A stretch of 64,000 bases of DNA from Rhizophagus irregularis (lineage: Eukaryota > Glomeromycota > Glomeromycetes > Glomerales > Glomeraceae), in the NCBI RefSeq assembly GCF_026210795.1, contig NC_089456.1, positions 1,428,501-1,492,500 of the forward strand, given 5' to 3'. The notes under the pieces are model-generated. The model did no database searches. It had not been told where the DNA came from and saw only the letters and a list, made by a program, of their open reading frames with translations. Below, piece after piece: positions 48,383-57,623 of this stretch (the first letter of the stretch is position 1; the number at the start of each line of letters is the position of its first letter). A program made the translations under genes and the position numbers.

Positions 48383-48595
48383 AGGACCCTGAAATATATA
48401 TATAGAGGTCAGATCCAGAAGTAGTCCAAAATACGCATTCTTTCAGGGCCGGAATTACGATAATTTCAGCCATTATCTAAATTAGGAAATATTATTTTGG
48501 CTGGGATTATCCATAAAAGGAATGATCTACATGATTTTTTTGACTCATTATACGCAAACTCTGACCTGACCCTTTTATGTATATTTCAGGGTCCT
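48383..48595. mobile_element. AGGACC MITE, 213 bp, 8-bp duplication GTAAAACC
   Basis: Ends AGGACCCTGAAATATA / TATATTTCAGGGTCCT with duplication GTAAAACC (48375-48382, 48596-48603). Subterminal AGGTCAGATC / CTGACCTGACCC. Belongs to the GAAATATA subgroup with 56473 and 57050. Confidence 0.9.
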
Positions 48596-48728
48596 GTAAA
48601 ACCTCATATAAACTTGATAACTAACTTTTATTTGGTAAATAACTAAATATTATATTTATAATCTTATAAGTATATAATTTGTTATAAAAAGTTTATAAAA
48701 TCATAAAAAATTTACAAAAATAAATTTA

Positions 48729-48753
48729 TCGCCGTTTTCGAATTACTGTGATC
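48729..48753 (+). repeat. Left TIR of the Tc1-like element
   Basis: 25 bp, identical in reverse complement to 52260-52284. TA immediately outside. Confidence 0.9.
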
Positions 48754-49037
48754 GGCAATTTTTTAATTTTAATAAAAAAAATTGATTTCCAGAATTTCAA
48801 AAAAAAATTGATCACGTTATACATATAAAATTGTGTAAATTTGATCTACGTAGTGTTAAGCCATTATTGTATCACATTCGTTGTATTTTTTTGCTATTCG
48901 CTTCGTGTTTTTACAAGTAACTTAGAGACCGATTTTAACTGATTCCTAATCGGCTCCAACCCTTCTATCCGATTTCAAAATATTTACAGACAAAAACCAT
49001 AATAAATATATTTTTTTTTTGCTAAAAGACCTCAAAC

Positions 49038-50126
49038 ATGCCTCAAGAATTTAGCGAAGATTTATGCTGGCGTATTATTTATCTTCACATTGATAGATTT
49101 TCTACTGCAGATATTGCTAATACATTATACGTGAGTAAGGGTTTTGTAAATAAGATAATAAGGAGATATAACCGTTGGGCATGTGTTAAAAATCCTTTCA
49201 AAGGTATTCCTGGTCGTAGAAAACTATTTAGTAGAGCAGATATGGCTGTACTTAGAAATCTTGTAGCAGAAAAAGCAGACTGGTATTTGGACGAATTAGT
49301 ATATGAAATGGAGTGTCTAACTGGAAAAAGAGCATCTATTGCAGCTCTTTGGCGTTCACTTCAATACATGGGAATTACTCGAAAAAAAGTAAGTAATTTA
49401 TTTATATTATGAATTTTTGAAATAAATATTTATTTTTTATTCAATACAGTTACATAAGGCAGCACTGGAAAGAAATGATATTATACGTGCACATTATTTA
49501 GGTGTTATTGGTGAACATTACACCCCAAACCAGTTGATTTTCCTTGATGAAAGTGCTAAAGATGAGAGGAGTCTATCAAGATTATATGGATATTCTCCTC
49601 GCAATATACGCGCACATAAAAAAGTTGTGTTTGTACGAGGAAAAAGATATACAATTTTACCTGCTCTTACATTAGAAGGATTTGTTGCTGTTGATATATT
49701 TGAAGGAGCATGTGATAGAAAAAGATTTGTTGATTTTGTTCTTGATCAAGTGGTAAATAATAATTATACAAGTTTATTTATTTATTTATTTTATATTCTA
49801 ATTGATAAATTTATCTTTAGGTACCAATAATGAACCCATATCCAGATAATAATAGTGTAATTATTATGGATAATGCAAAAATACACCATGACGATGAATT
49901 AATAGCACTATTAAGAGGATTAGGATGCCATGTTGTTTTTCTTCCACCATATTCACCTGATTTCAATCCTATCGAAACTGCATTTTCAACTATCAAATCA
50001 TGGATCAGGCGTAATCGTGATTTTATGGAAGCTTATAATGATCCTATACATGCATTATTAGTTGCATGTAGTCAAATAACGTCTCAAATGGCACAAGCAT
50101 TTTTTGAAGCATCAATTTATATTTGA
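49038..50126 (+). CDS. DD34E Tc1/IS630-type transposase (319 residues)
   Basis: Exons 49038-49388, 49450-49752 and 49821-50126, with introns of 61 and 68 bp (GTAAGT...CAG, GTAAAT...TAG), all in phase 0. The N-terminal helix-turn-helix lies at about residues 5-45 (FSTADIANTLYVSKGFVNKI). A second paired-like region follows to about 115, with PGRRK between. The catalytic triad is Asp150 (FLDES), Asp235 (IIMDNAKIHH) and Glu270 (SPDFNPIE), with 34 residues between the second Asp and the Glu. PPYSPDFNPIE is the hallmark of Tc1/IS630 transposases. It cuts and pastes the element at TA sites. It has no stop or frameshift. Its 3' end faces the partner gene with 128 bp between stops. Confidence 0.93.
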
Positions 50127-50254
50127 TAATCAATTTAGAATAAAAAAAAATAGAAATATAACCAATTTAGAATAATAAAATAAAAAACTGGAACAAGAAT
50201 TTATATTTGAAATATTATCTTTATTATATTATATGATAATCAAAATACATTAGG

Positions 50255-52025
50255 TCAATATTGTTGCGCTGCTTGTTTAATATTTTTTTGCCATCCAATT
50301 TTCACCACGCCTAACTTTTGCAATTGCTCATCTGTTAAATCTTTTATAGCATTAACTGTAATTTCTTCTTCAAGAAATGCATCTTCAAATTTAGCATATA
50401 TATTATTACAATTATATTTCAGGTCTAAGTTATTAAGAAACTCACCAATTGATGGTAATTTGCTTGATGAAGGTAATTCCAAATGAGTATTTGTCGGATT
50501 TTGATAAACTTGACTTGGTAATTGAATAAAAATAGGAGTAGGCGTATTGGATGTTTGACTATTTTGCATTTGCGTTGCAGAATTATTTTTATTGATAAAT
50601 ACACTTGATTTCATATCAAATACTGGATAAGATGGAGGAATATCATAGGTTGTTCCTTTGTTTATCTAAACAAAATTAATAATTAGTAGGTATCATTTTT
50701 CATTTGAATTTATAAAAAAGCATACTTTACATACAATTTCACGAGCCCAAAGTTGTAATCTAGAAGGATTAAGCTGCAAATGCCGACCATCTTGAATAAA
50801 ACATGGAGTAGAATGTAAATCACATTTATACATTTCAACCAAATCAGCAATGACTTCAGATCTTCTTTTCTCCTCTTTTGATAAATCATCTTCTCTTAGT
50901 GAACGAGATTTCTTTTTCTTTTTGGTTTGTATTTCAATTTCTTCAGAAGATGATCTAATATTATCATCAGAATGCTAAAAAATTATAAATGTTAAATATT
51001 TTTGCCTATTATCTCGCATTATACATAAAATACTTTACCTTTTTATGTTTCCTATTTTTTTTTTCTGTCACGTTATTCTTCACAATTACTACCACTATCA
51101 CTGACATTTTTTTCCCAGTTAATGTTACCTTTTGATATTCACTAATAAATTCCTGAAAATCCAATTTATCTTCAAGTGTATTTGATGGTCCACGTGCATT
51201 TACAGCTTTATACGAAATAGTATAACTGTATTTTGATTTTGTTTCTTTTTCTAGAATTTTTTTAGTTGCTAAATTTATTTTTTCTGTAAAATTTTTATAA
51301 CTAGCAGGCCGAATAGTTAGAGTTTTTGCTGTAGGGATTTTTATATTATTATTTTTTACAACTAATTGTATTTTTATTTCCTCAATAATATCAACTTCTT
51401 CATATTTTTTATTGTCATTATCACTTTCTTCATCATAATCTCCATTATCATCGTCTTCTTCATAGTTTTCATCATTAACATCACTATCTTTGTCATAATA
51501 ATCATCATCTTTATTATTAAAATCTTTATCATCGTCTCCTTCATCTTCTATTTCATTATCATTGTCTTTTTCGTTTTCTTTCTTATTATTATAACTTCCC
51601 ACTTTTCTTTTACTATTTTCTGTTGGCAAATCATCTATTGAAATGATTTCTTCATTGTTTATCTGAGCTTTCCTATTGCTTTTTTTGTTACTTTTTAGTT
51701 GAGATTTTTTATCACTAGTTTTTAATCGTTGAAGTTTACTATTACAAGCACTGCAAGTAGTATAGGAAAAGTTTTTTTCAAAATTATTATTGTAACCAAA
51801 TTTAGTATTTATATCTAGTAAAAAATTATTGAGTTTTGGAAAAATTTGGTTTGTAGTATAAGCACGTTGATATATTTGTTGTCCATGCAGTGGTTTTTTA
51901 ACTCTTGATATTTTATCTTTCTGACACTTGCACGGATTTTCTTGTGGAAGTTTGAAACAACGCAAACACTTTTGACATATATAACAAATACCGGGAAGGT
52001 AATTGCAAGTTAAATTTTCCGCCAT
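50255..52025 (-). CDS. Partner protein of the Tc1-like element: Cys-rich, acidic, SAM domain (545-548 residues)
   Basis: Exons, minus strand: 52025-51039, 50974-50735 (or to 50726), 50665-50255; all phase 0. The N-terminus (residues 7-40) holds closely spaced cysteines (CYICQKCLRCF, then CKC), with another pair at about 92-95 (CSAC), suggesting zinc binding. Residues about 125-215 are lysine-rich and then strongly acidic (Asp/Glu/Asn runs). About 215-310 is a folded-looking domain (KTLTIRPASYKNFTEKI...VTLTGKK). A basic patch KKKKKSRS follows. The last ~65 residues match a SAM domain (SIGEFLNNLDL...IKDLTDEQLQKLGVVKIGW). It is contained wholly within the TIRs, so it moves with the element. A DNA-binding or targeting cofactor role is inference. 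The second donor site is ambiguous. Confidence 0.8.
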
Positions 52026-52259
52026 TTAAATAACTCCAAACGCGAAAAATTACTTCAACTTCTTTTTCGCGTAAGTATTATATAATCTATTTACTAATTA
52101 CTATATTAAGTAAATGACCAGTTTTATAAAAAATTGACCAATAATTATTTAGAAAATTTTACAAGGAATATTTGCATGTGTTTTGGCTTATTTTTAGGTT
52201 GTTTTCGGTTATTTTCGGTGTTTTCAGTATTTTTTAATTATAAATGATCGACATCACCT

Positions 52260-52284
52260 GATCACAGTAATTCGAAAACGGCGA
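52260..52284 (-). repeat. Right TIR of the Tc1-like element
   Basis: Perfect inverted copy of 48729-48753, with TA at 52285-52286. Confidence 0.9.
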
Positions 52285-52967
52285 TAATAAGAAATTTTTA
52301 TTAGAAATAATTGAAAAAAATAGAAGAAATCGGAAAAATTAAATTAGATTTATATTTAGTAAAATCCTAAAAATATATAAAAAGGCTATATTTGAGTTTA
52401 CTTAAAAAAACTAAATTTTCATAAAAATCTTAACTTTTTTAAATAATATTGGCTTAAATTTTATTGTCTTTTTTTGATACTAATTGGCATTATTATAATT
52501 CTAGTGAAACTTTGAAAATTATTAAAAAAACTCAAATCTGAATTTGTATAAACTTTATAATTAATTTCTATTTTAAATATATAAAGTTATACATAGATTT
52601 TAGCTTCAAATTTTGCTATTTTTAAATTTAATAATTAGATTTAATAATCTTTTTTTTAAAATTTATCTTAATAAGATAAATATTTTGATATATAATTTAT
52701 CTTTTTAGATGTAATATTAACTAAAATATTGCATTTTAAAATTTTAGTTATACAGGATTTAGTAATCTTTTGGATCTTATTTTGATTCTAAAAAGTTGTT
52801 TATTTTAGGCCAAAATCTTGCTAGTTATTTATAATCTCTATATGTATTTTTTAGGATTCTTATTTAGTTACATAATTAAAAGAATTGCATTAAATTAAAA
52901 ATAGTATGGTGGTTATTACAGAATCCTGAACAATATTATTACGACTCATATTTGAAGATATATTATT

Positions 52968-53503
52968 CACAGGTCAAAAAGTGAAAAATCAGGTATCAAT
53001 CAGTCACCAATCGGTCACCAATCAGGTACCTGATTGGTGACCGATGGTGACTGATTGGCATTTTCGCCAAATACTGTCACCAATCAGGCAGTTTGCTAAC
53101 TTTTGATCCAGTGATCAGAAAAGAATGAAACATAGCTCATTGGAATCGTCTTAACAAGACGAATTTAATGGTAGTAAAAACGCATCTCTAGGATTAATAG
53201 TTAATAAAAAATTAAATAAAATATAAATGATACATTTTTATTTTTATATTTTACTTAATTTCTCATCAAGTATTAATCCTAGAAATGAGATTTTACTACC
53301 ATTAGATTCGTCATGTTGAAACGATTCCAATGAGCTATATTTCATCCTTTTCTGATCACTGGATCAAAAGTTAGCAAACTACCTGATTGGTGACAGTATT
53401 TGGCGAAAATGCCAATCAGGCACCAATCGGTCACCAATCAGGCACCAATCAGCTACCTGATTGATGACCGATTGGTGCCTGATTTTTCACTTTTTGACCT
53501 GTG
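52968..53503. mobile_element. 536-bp foldback element
   Basis: Ends CACAGGTCAAAAAGTGAAAA / TTTTCACTTTTTGACCTGTG, followed on both sides by iterated CACCAATCGGT/ATCAGGTACC words. Next come GCTAACTTTTGATCCAGTGATC and AGCTCATTGGAATCGTC...AAGACGAATTTAATGG, with mirrors on the other side. The arms are over 200 bp around a short AT loop. The target duplication is unclear (ATTAT-like). Non-coding. Confidence 0.85.
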
Positions 53504-53509
53504 ATTATA

Positions 53510-54515
53510 CTCTGGAAGGAATGGTCATCCTAAGAAGGACCCCATCGCACATGTCACATTCCCACAGGGGTAGCACCATTTTTATGATACTACACTACCT
53601 ATACGGGATCTGTATAACACGTCCTGAAACTATCTTGGGCCAAGACCCAACTCCATGTGGCCTTCCCTACTAACCATTCACCCACTGTAAAGTAGCCTCT
53701 AGCCAGTATATTTATTCACGAGTTCCTCAGCTAATGGTACAGTGGTGGCTTTCGTGATATCAGGCAACCATCTAGAACCCTTCCATACCACCATATTAGG
53801 TACTAGGTCTCACTCAAAGGCCACTACAGCCCGTGATTACCTACCACCGATGGTATAGTTGTGAACCCCTCAGTGGTAGCTGTGAAGAACTAACAACACA
53901 AACCGTGACTACCAGGACAGGAAACCTCAAGGAATTTCCAGGCTCACCTTTTATAGTGGCTACCATACCACCAAGGATCACCAACCAGGAGCTGAGTATG
54001 GTGGGGAATCGAACCCCATACCTTATCCCAATACCATCTGTTCAGGAACATACAGGCTGATCTAAACCTATTAGAAAGTAAACTACCATAAAGACATTGC
54101 AACCTGACTTTACCATCTAAGGTACCCATCTAGCACAACTAACTTCACGCAGTAAAGCTAGCCACACCCCCAGTGGCATAGTTCTTACCAGTGGCTACCA
54201 AGACAAGACACCTTTCCGATGGTATGCAAGCAGTGACCATCAAGACAGGACTCCAAACATACCAATGACCTCTTAGGAAACGTGGAAAGGACATTGAGGC
54301 TCTTTGTTGAAATATGCGGCCGTTACCGTACATACTAATATACTAAGATGCAATCCAATCCAACTAATCCCTGTACCTTCACGCTATTGGTAGTAGCGTC
54401 TGCAGTAAAATTCGTTTTATTTCCGTGATCGGCAGAATTGAACCTGTGACTTCACCATACTCAGGCTTAATGAAGGTCTCAGTCACATACCACTGAGATA
54501 GGGTGATCAACCCTT
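53510..54515 (-). repeat. GC-richer tRNA-like (SINE-like) stretch
   Basis: About 1 kb with markedly higher GC than its surroundings. On the minus strand, TGGGGTTCGATTCCCCA (54018-54002) is a perfect tRNA T-arm with a Pol III B-box. A second B-box-like ACAGGTTCAATTCTG lies at about 54447-54433, preceded by an A-box-like TATCTCAGTGGTATGTG (about 54500-54484). TGGTATGGTAGCCAC-type words recur. Together they suggest one or more tRNA-derived SINE copies. Neither tRNA-like unit folds well enough in its acceptor stem to be a working tRNA. No protein frame is supported. Confidence 0.45.
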
Positions 54516-54640
54516 ACAACTCATATTTGATAGTACTAACAGTTAAAGTTTATTAATTTTTATGCGCACTCAAAATATATAAGAGATAACAAACATAAGA
54601 AAAAACAAAAATGAAATAGTCGCACAAAAAAGTACATATA

Positions 54641-56215
54641 GAGAAGAAAACTAAACTATAAATTCCTAAATTGTATACTCCAACTTTAAACCACAAATAG
54701 CAAAATTTCAAGTCAACTACCCAAGTCTAAACAATCTCAACCCACGACAACGAAGGCTAATATATAAGTTCAAACGAGGACTGTTCAACTACTCTAATGA
54801 CTCCAGCAGATAATAAAATCCTAGAAAGGCTAGAGTCACAAATTTATAGCGAGGAAGGAAGCACATTGGCTAAGGAAGAGTAACGCATATTAGCTATAAA
54901 AAGAATTTTAAAAGAAAATGACACTATATAAATACTGTGCAGAAAACCACATATTCTGCAAGTAAGTACAAAAAGTCCAGCATATATTTCAAATAAACAC
55001 GTAAAGCGAGCTATTTGATCATAAATGGAAGGATGAAGACGATACAGTCTATCATAAAATTTAAAATCTGCAGACGAAAAAGAAGGAGGAACTAAGACCG
55101 CTCCAAAACCTGAAAATCGTACAAAAAGTTTCCAAAATAACCAACGTCCATGAGTGACCCTTAAGTCGAGGAAGGAGAGCGGAGGCAAAGAAGCAGGAAG
55201 TTGTTTCGAAGAGATTTCAGTCAAATCCAAATTAATAAAGGGAGGCCGTAAATAAAGCGGAATAAAGGAAAAACAAACTGAACGGAAAAATAACTCTATC
55301 CATTCAGTTTCATAATACAATAAAGTTTCATCATCAAAAGGCAGGAAAGAAGATTCATCATCAGAATCTGAAAATTCATCATCCGAATCGGATAAAAATA
55401 TCAAACTCGTATCATCATAAGAAACTAAAACCGAGAAAGAAGAAGAAGAAATAGTTGATAAAACCGAAGGAAGACCAAATGCAGCATACACTGAGTCCAA
55501 AAATTCATCCATTTTTAGGTCATCCTCAATTAATTCATCTTCATTAACATTGGGATCAAGATAATTATTCCAATTAATAGTCGGAGTAATAATATCACCA
55601 AAAAAATTATCTGAAGAACCCGTATTTTCAAGGGAGCTATCCAAATGATTTACATCATGGGAACTCAGATTGGCAGGAAGGGGACTCTCAAATGAGTGAT
55701 CAACAAAAAGAGCTGTAGATGGGCTGATTGGTGTAACAGGATAATCAGAAGTCGATCTTTCGTAGAGAGTAAACTGAATATCCATTTTTTCAGTATATAC
55801 TTCAGAAATAAAATTCCGAGTAGGTAACGATTAAGTATTCCAAAAAGGAGTGTTAATAAAGGGCTCATAACGAGCTCTATGGAATAAAAGATATTTTCTG
55901 ACGTAAGGAAGGTCATTATTATATTGAACTTGAAGAGAAATAAGCCAGAAGATAAGGCAAGGGTCATCCTTGTCATCGTCAGAATCTTCTTCATGTAAAC
56001 CTTTGTCGAGATGCATAACCACTCAATATTATCAAATAAAATAATATTAAACAAAAGTAAATAAAAGGAAGGAGAAAAATTTGTCTCAGGTAACTGCCAA
56101 GAAACCCTATAAAGATGAAGAAAAATATTTAAATTTGTTTTAATTATTTTACCCCAAAGAGGGGAACGGAGAAAGAGTTACGAAGATCCTCTTACAAACT
56201 CATATTTGAATTTGC
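54641..56215. mobile_element. 1.6-kb insertion in the right arm of the nest
   Basis: It separates two parts of the right inverted arm that are contiguous in the left arm (break at about 47310-47345). Slightly GC-richer than the flanks. It contains the long minus frame at 54844-56022. Exact ends are not defined; short CTCATATTTGA words occur near 54520, 56196 and 52942. Confidence 0.5.
54844..56022 (-). pseudogene. Ser/Asp/Glu-rich element protein frame with one stop
   Basis: One minus-strand frame runs from ATG at 56022 to TAA at 54844, broken only by TAA at 55831-55833, giving 63 plus about 329 codons. The first part is acidic (HEEDSDDDKDD) then hydrophobic. The second has Ser/Pro/Asn-rich and acidic stretches (DSDDEFSDSDDESS) and a conserved-looking aromatic-rich C-terminal half (THGRWLFWKLFVRFSGFGAV, LYRLHPSIYDQIARFTC). 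It might be a gag-like or other element protein with a nonsense mutation, or two frames starting separately at 56022 and 55785. I do not recognise the family. Confidence 0.4.
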
Positions 56216-56472
56216 ATAAAGTTTATATTAAAATTTTTCAAAAGTTGTGTATTACAGGGGTATTTTCAAAATTTTGTTATCCTACATACCCCTGTTTTTA
56301 ACACAACCAGTGATTTGATTTTATTAAAATTTATATCATCGAATTTATCTCAATGAGAGGATTTTAATGATATTAAAATCACATTTCTAGCTTTAATATT
56401 GACAAAGTTATGTCATAAAATGTATTTTTACTTTAATATTTAAAGTTTATTTGTGAGTTACCTGCTGTTACC

Positions 56473-56706
56473 AGGACCCAGAAATATATATAAAAGGGTC
56501 AGGTTTGAGTTTGCGTATTTTGAACTAAAAAAATCATGAAAATCTTTCCTTTTTTAGATAATTTTTGATAATTCCAGTCAGAATTTTATTTCCCATTATA
56601 GTAACTGACTGACATTATCATAATTCTGGCTCTGAAAAAATGCATACAACTCATAGTAAAAAATTTTTTTCATCACCTGACCCCTATATATATATTTCTG
56701 GGTCCT
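56473..56706. mobile_element. AGGACC MITE, 234 bp, 8-bp duplication CTGTTACC
   Basis: Ends AGGACCCAGAAATATATATA / TATATATATTTCTGGGTCCT, with duplication CTGTTACC (56465-56472, 56707-56714). Subterminal GGGTCAGG / CCTGACCC. It lies just outside the nest. Confidence 0.9.
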
Positions 56707-56815
56707 CTGTTACCTATAAACCACACTAATATTGTATGACTTCAAATTTTTATAAATTGTAAATTAAATAATAAAAAGAAAAAACTAAACTAATAAAATG
56801 ATAGAGCAATATGTA

Positions 56816-56987
56816 CAGTCAATCCTTGTTATAATGAATCCTAGGTTTTAAACCTTAACTTTACTATAGGGCTATAGTGAAGATTTTAAGAGATTTGATT
56901 AGTTAATTCATTATAGAAAGGGGAAATTTATTATAGTTGTCTGAAAAATTCACCATATCAAGAGTTCGCTATATCAAGGTTTGACTA
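56816..56987. mobile_element. Pogo-like 172-bp MITE, TA duplication
   Basis: Left CAGTCAATCCTTGTTATAAT; right, reverse-complemented, AGTCAAACCTTGATATAGCG. TA at 56814-56815 and 56988-56989. CAGTCAA-CCTTGTTATA ends are characteristic of pogo/Fot1-type elements. Confidence 0.75.
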
Positions 56988-57049
56988 TACTAAACATTTC
57001 TATCAGATTATTTTATAAAATTTAATAAAAATTTTAATTAATATTATGC

Positions 57050-57615
57050 AGGACTCTGAAATATATATGTAGGGGTAAGGTGCATAATTATGTTGCCAGC
57101 ATAGAGAAATTTTATGGAATTAGGTATTGATTTGCATACAACCTGAAGATTTTTTAGCCACGGTCAGACTATTAAAATGCATATTTTTAACAGGTTTTTG
57201 TTTAAGTAAGGGTTTATTTTGCGTATTTTTAGTAATTTGACTGATCATATATATATATATTTCATTGAAATAAATAAAAATAAATATAAATAACCATTAG
57301 TGCAAAAAAACTTTATATAGTGCTAAAAAATGCATAATGCTTGTGCATTAATAAATACATTTATATAATTATGTGATATATAAAGTTATTAAATTTTTTT
57401 TTAAAAAATAATTTTCTGATAAACGTGGTTTGATCAATAAAACAATATGTAAATCACATGATTATTTGTGGTTAGAAAATTAATTTGCGTATTTTTTATA
57501 ATTATCCAAAGTAAGGAGATAATTTTGCATACTAAACTTATAGAAAATCCTTGCGTACAGCTATTAGTAAAAGTTCGAAGGTCACCTTACCTTTTTATAT
57601 ATGTTTCAAGGTCCT
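57050..57615. mobile_element. AGGACY element, 566 bp, near-perfect 8-bp duplication
   Basis: Ends AGGACTCTGAAATATATATG / TATATATGTTTCAAGGTCCT; duplication TATTATGC / TATTATGT (57042-57049, 57616-57623). Subterminal GGGGTAAGGTG / CACCTTACCT. The longest of the group; no transposase inside. Confidence 0.8.
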
Positions 57616-57623
57616 TATTATGT

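Larger units (their letters stand above)
48729..52284. mobile_element. Intact-looking 3,556-bp Tc1/mariner-type element with two genes
   Basis: The ends are a perfect 25-bp inverted repeat beginning TCGCCGTTTTCGAATTACTG, flanked by TA (48727-48728, 52285-52286). It carries an unbroken DD34E transposase gene (49038-50126, +) and a second unbroken, convergent gene (50255-52025, -). Most Tc1/mariner elements are 1.2-2.5 kb with one gene, so the partner gene is unusual. Perfect ends and open frames suggest recent activity. It lies within the 47.07-56.46 kb nest. Confidence 0.88.
47070..56458. mobile_element. Nest bounded by long inverted repeats, TA duplication
   Basis: The left arm 47070-47430 and the right arm (56458-56220, then 54640-54540) match in reverse complement: ACTCACAARTAAACTTTAAT at the tip, CTCTCATTGAGA, AAAAACAGGGGTATGTAGGA, GTGCGCATAAA. 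TA lies on both sides (47068-47069, 56459-56460). The right arm is interrupted by a 1.6-kb insertion (54641-56215). The contents are a MITE, a Tc1-like element, a foldback and a tRNA-like stretch. The parent was probably a small foldback element later filled by other insertions. Confidence 0.65.

Noticed and set aside
51366-51641. Plus-strand frame made almost only of Ile, Phe and Val
   Set aside because: Shadow of the acidic Asp/Glu/Asn-rich region of the SAM-domain gene on the other strand.
54002-54075. Possible functional tRNA gene on the minus strand
   Set aside because: The T-arm is perfect, but I could not pair an acceptor stem, D-arm and anticodon arm around it.
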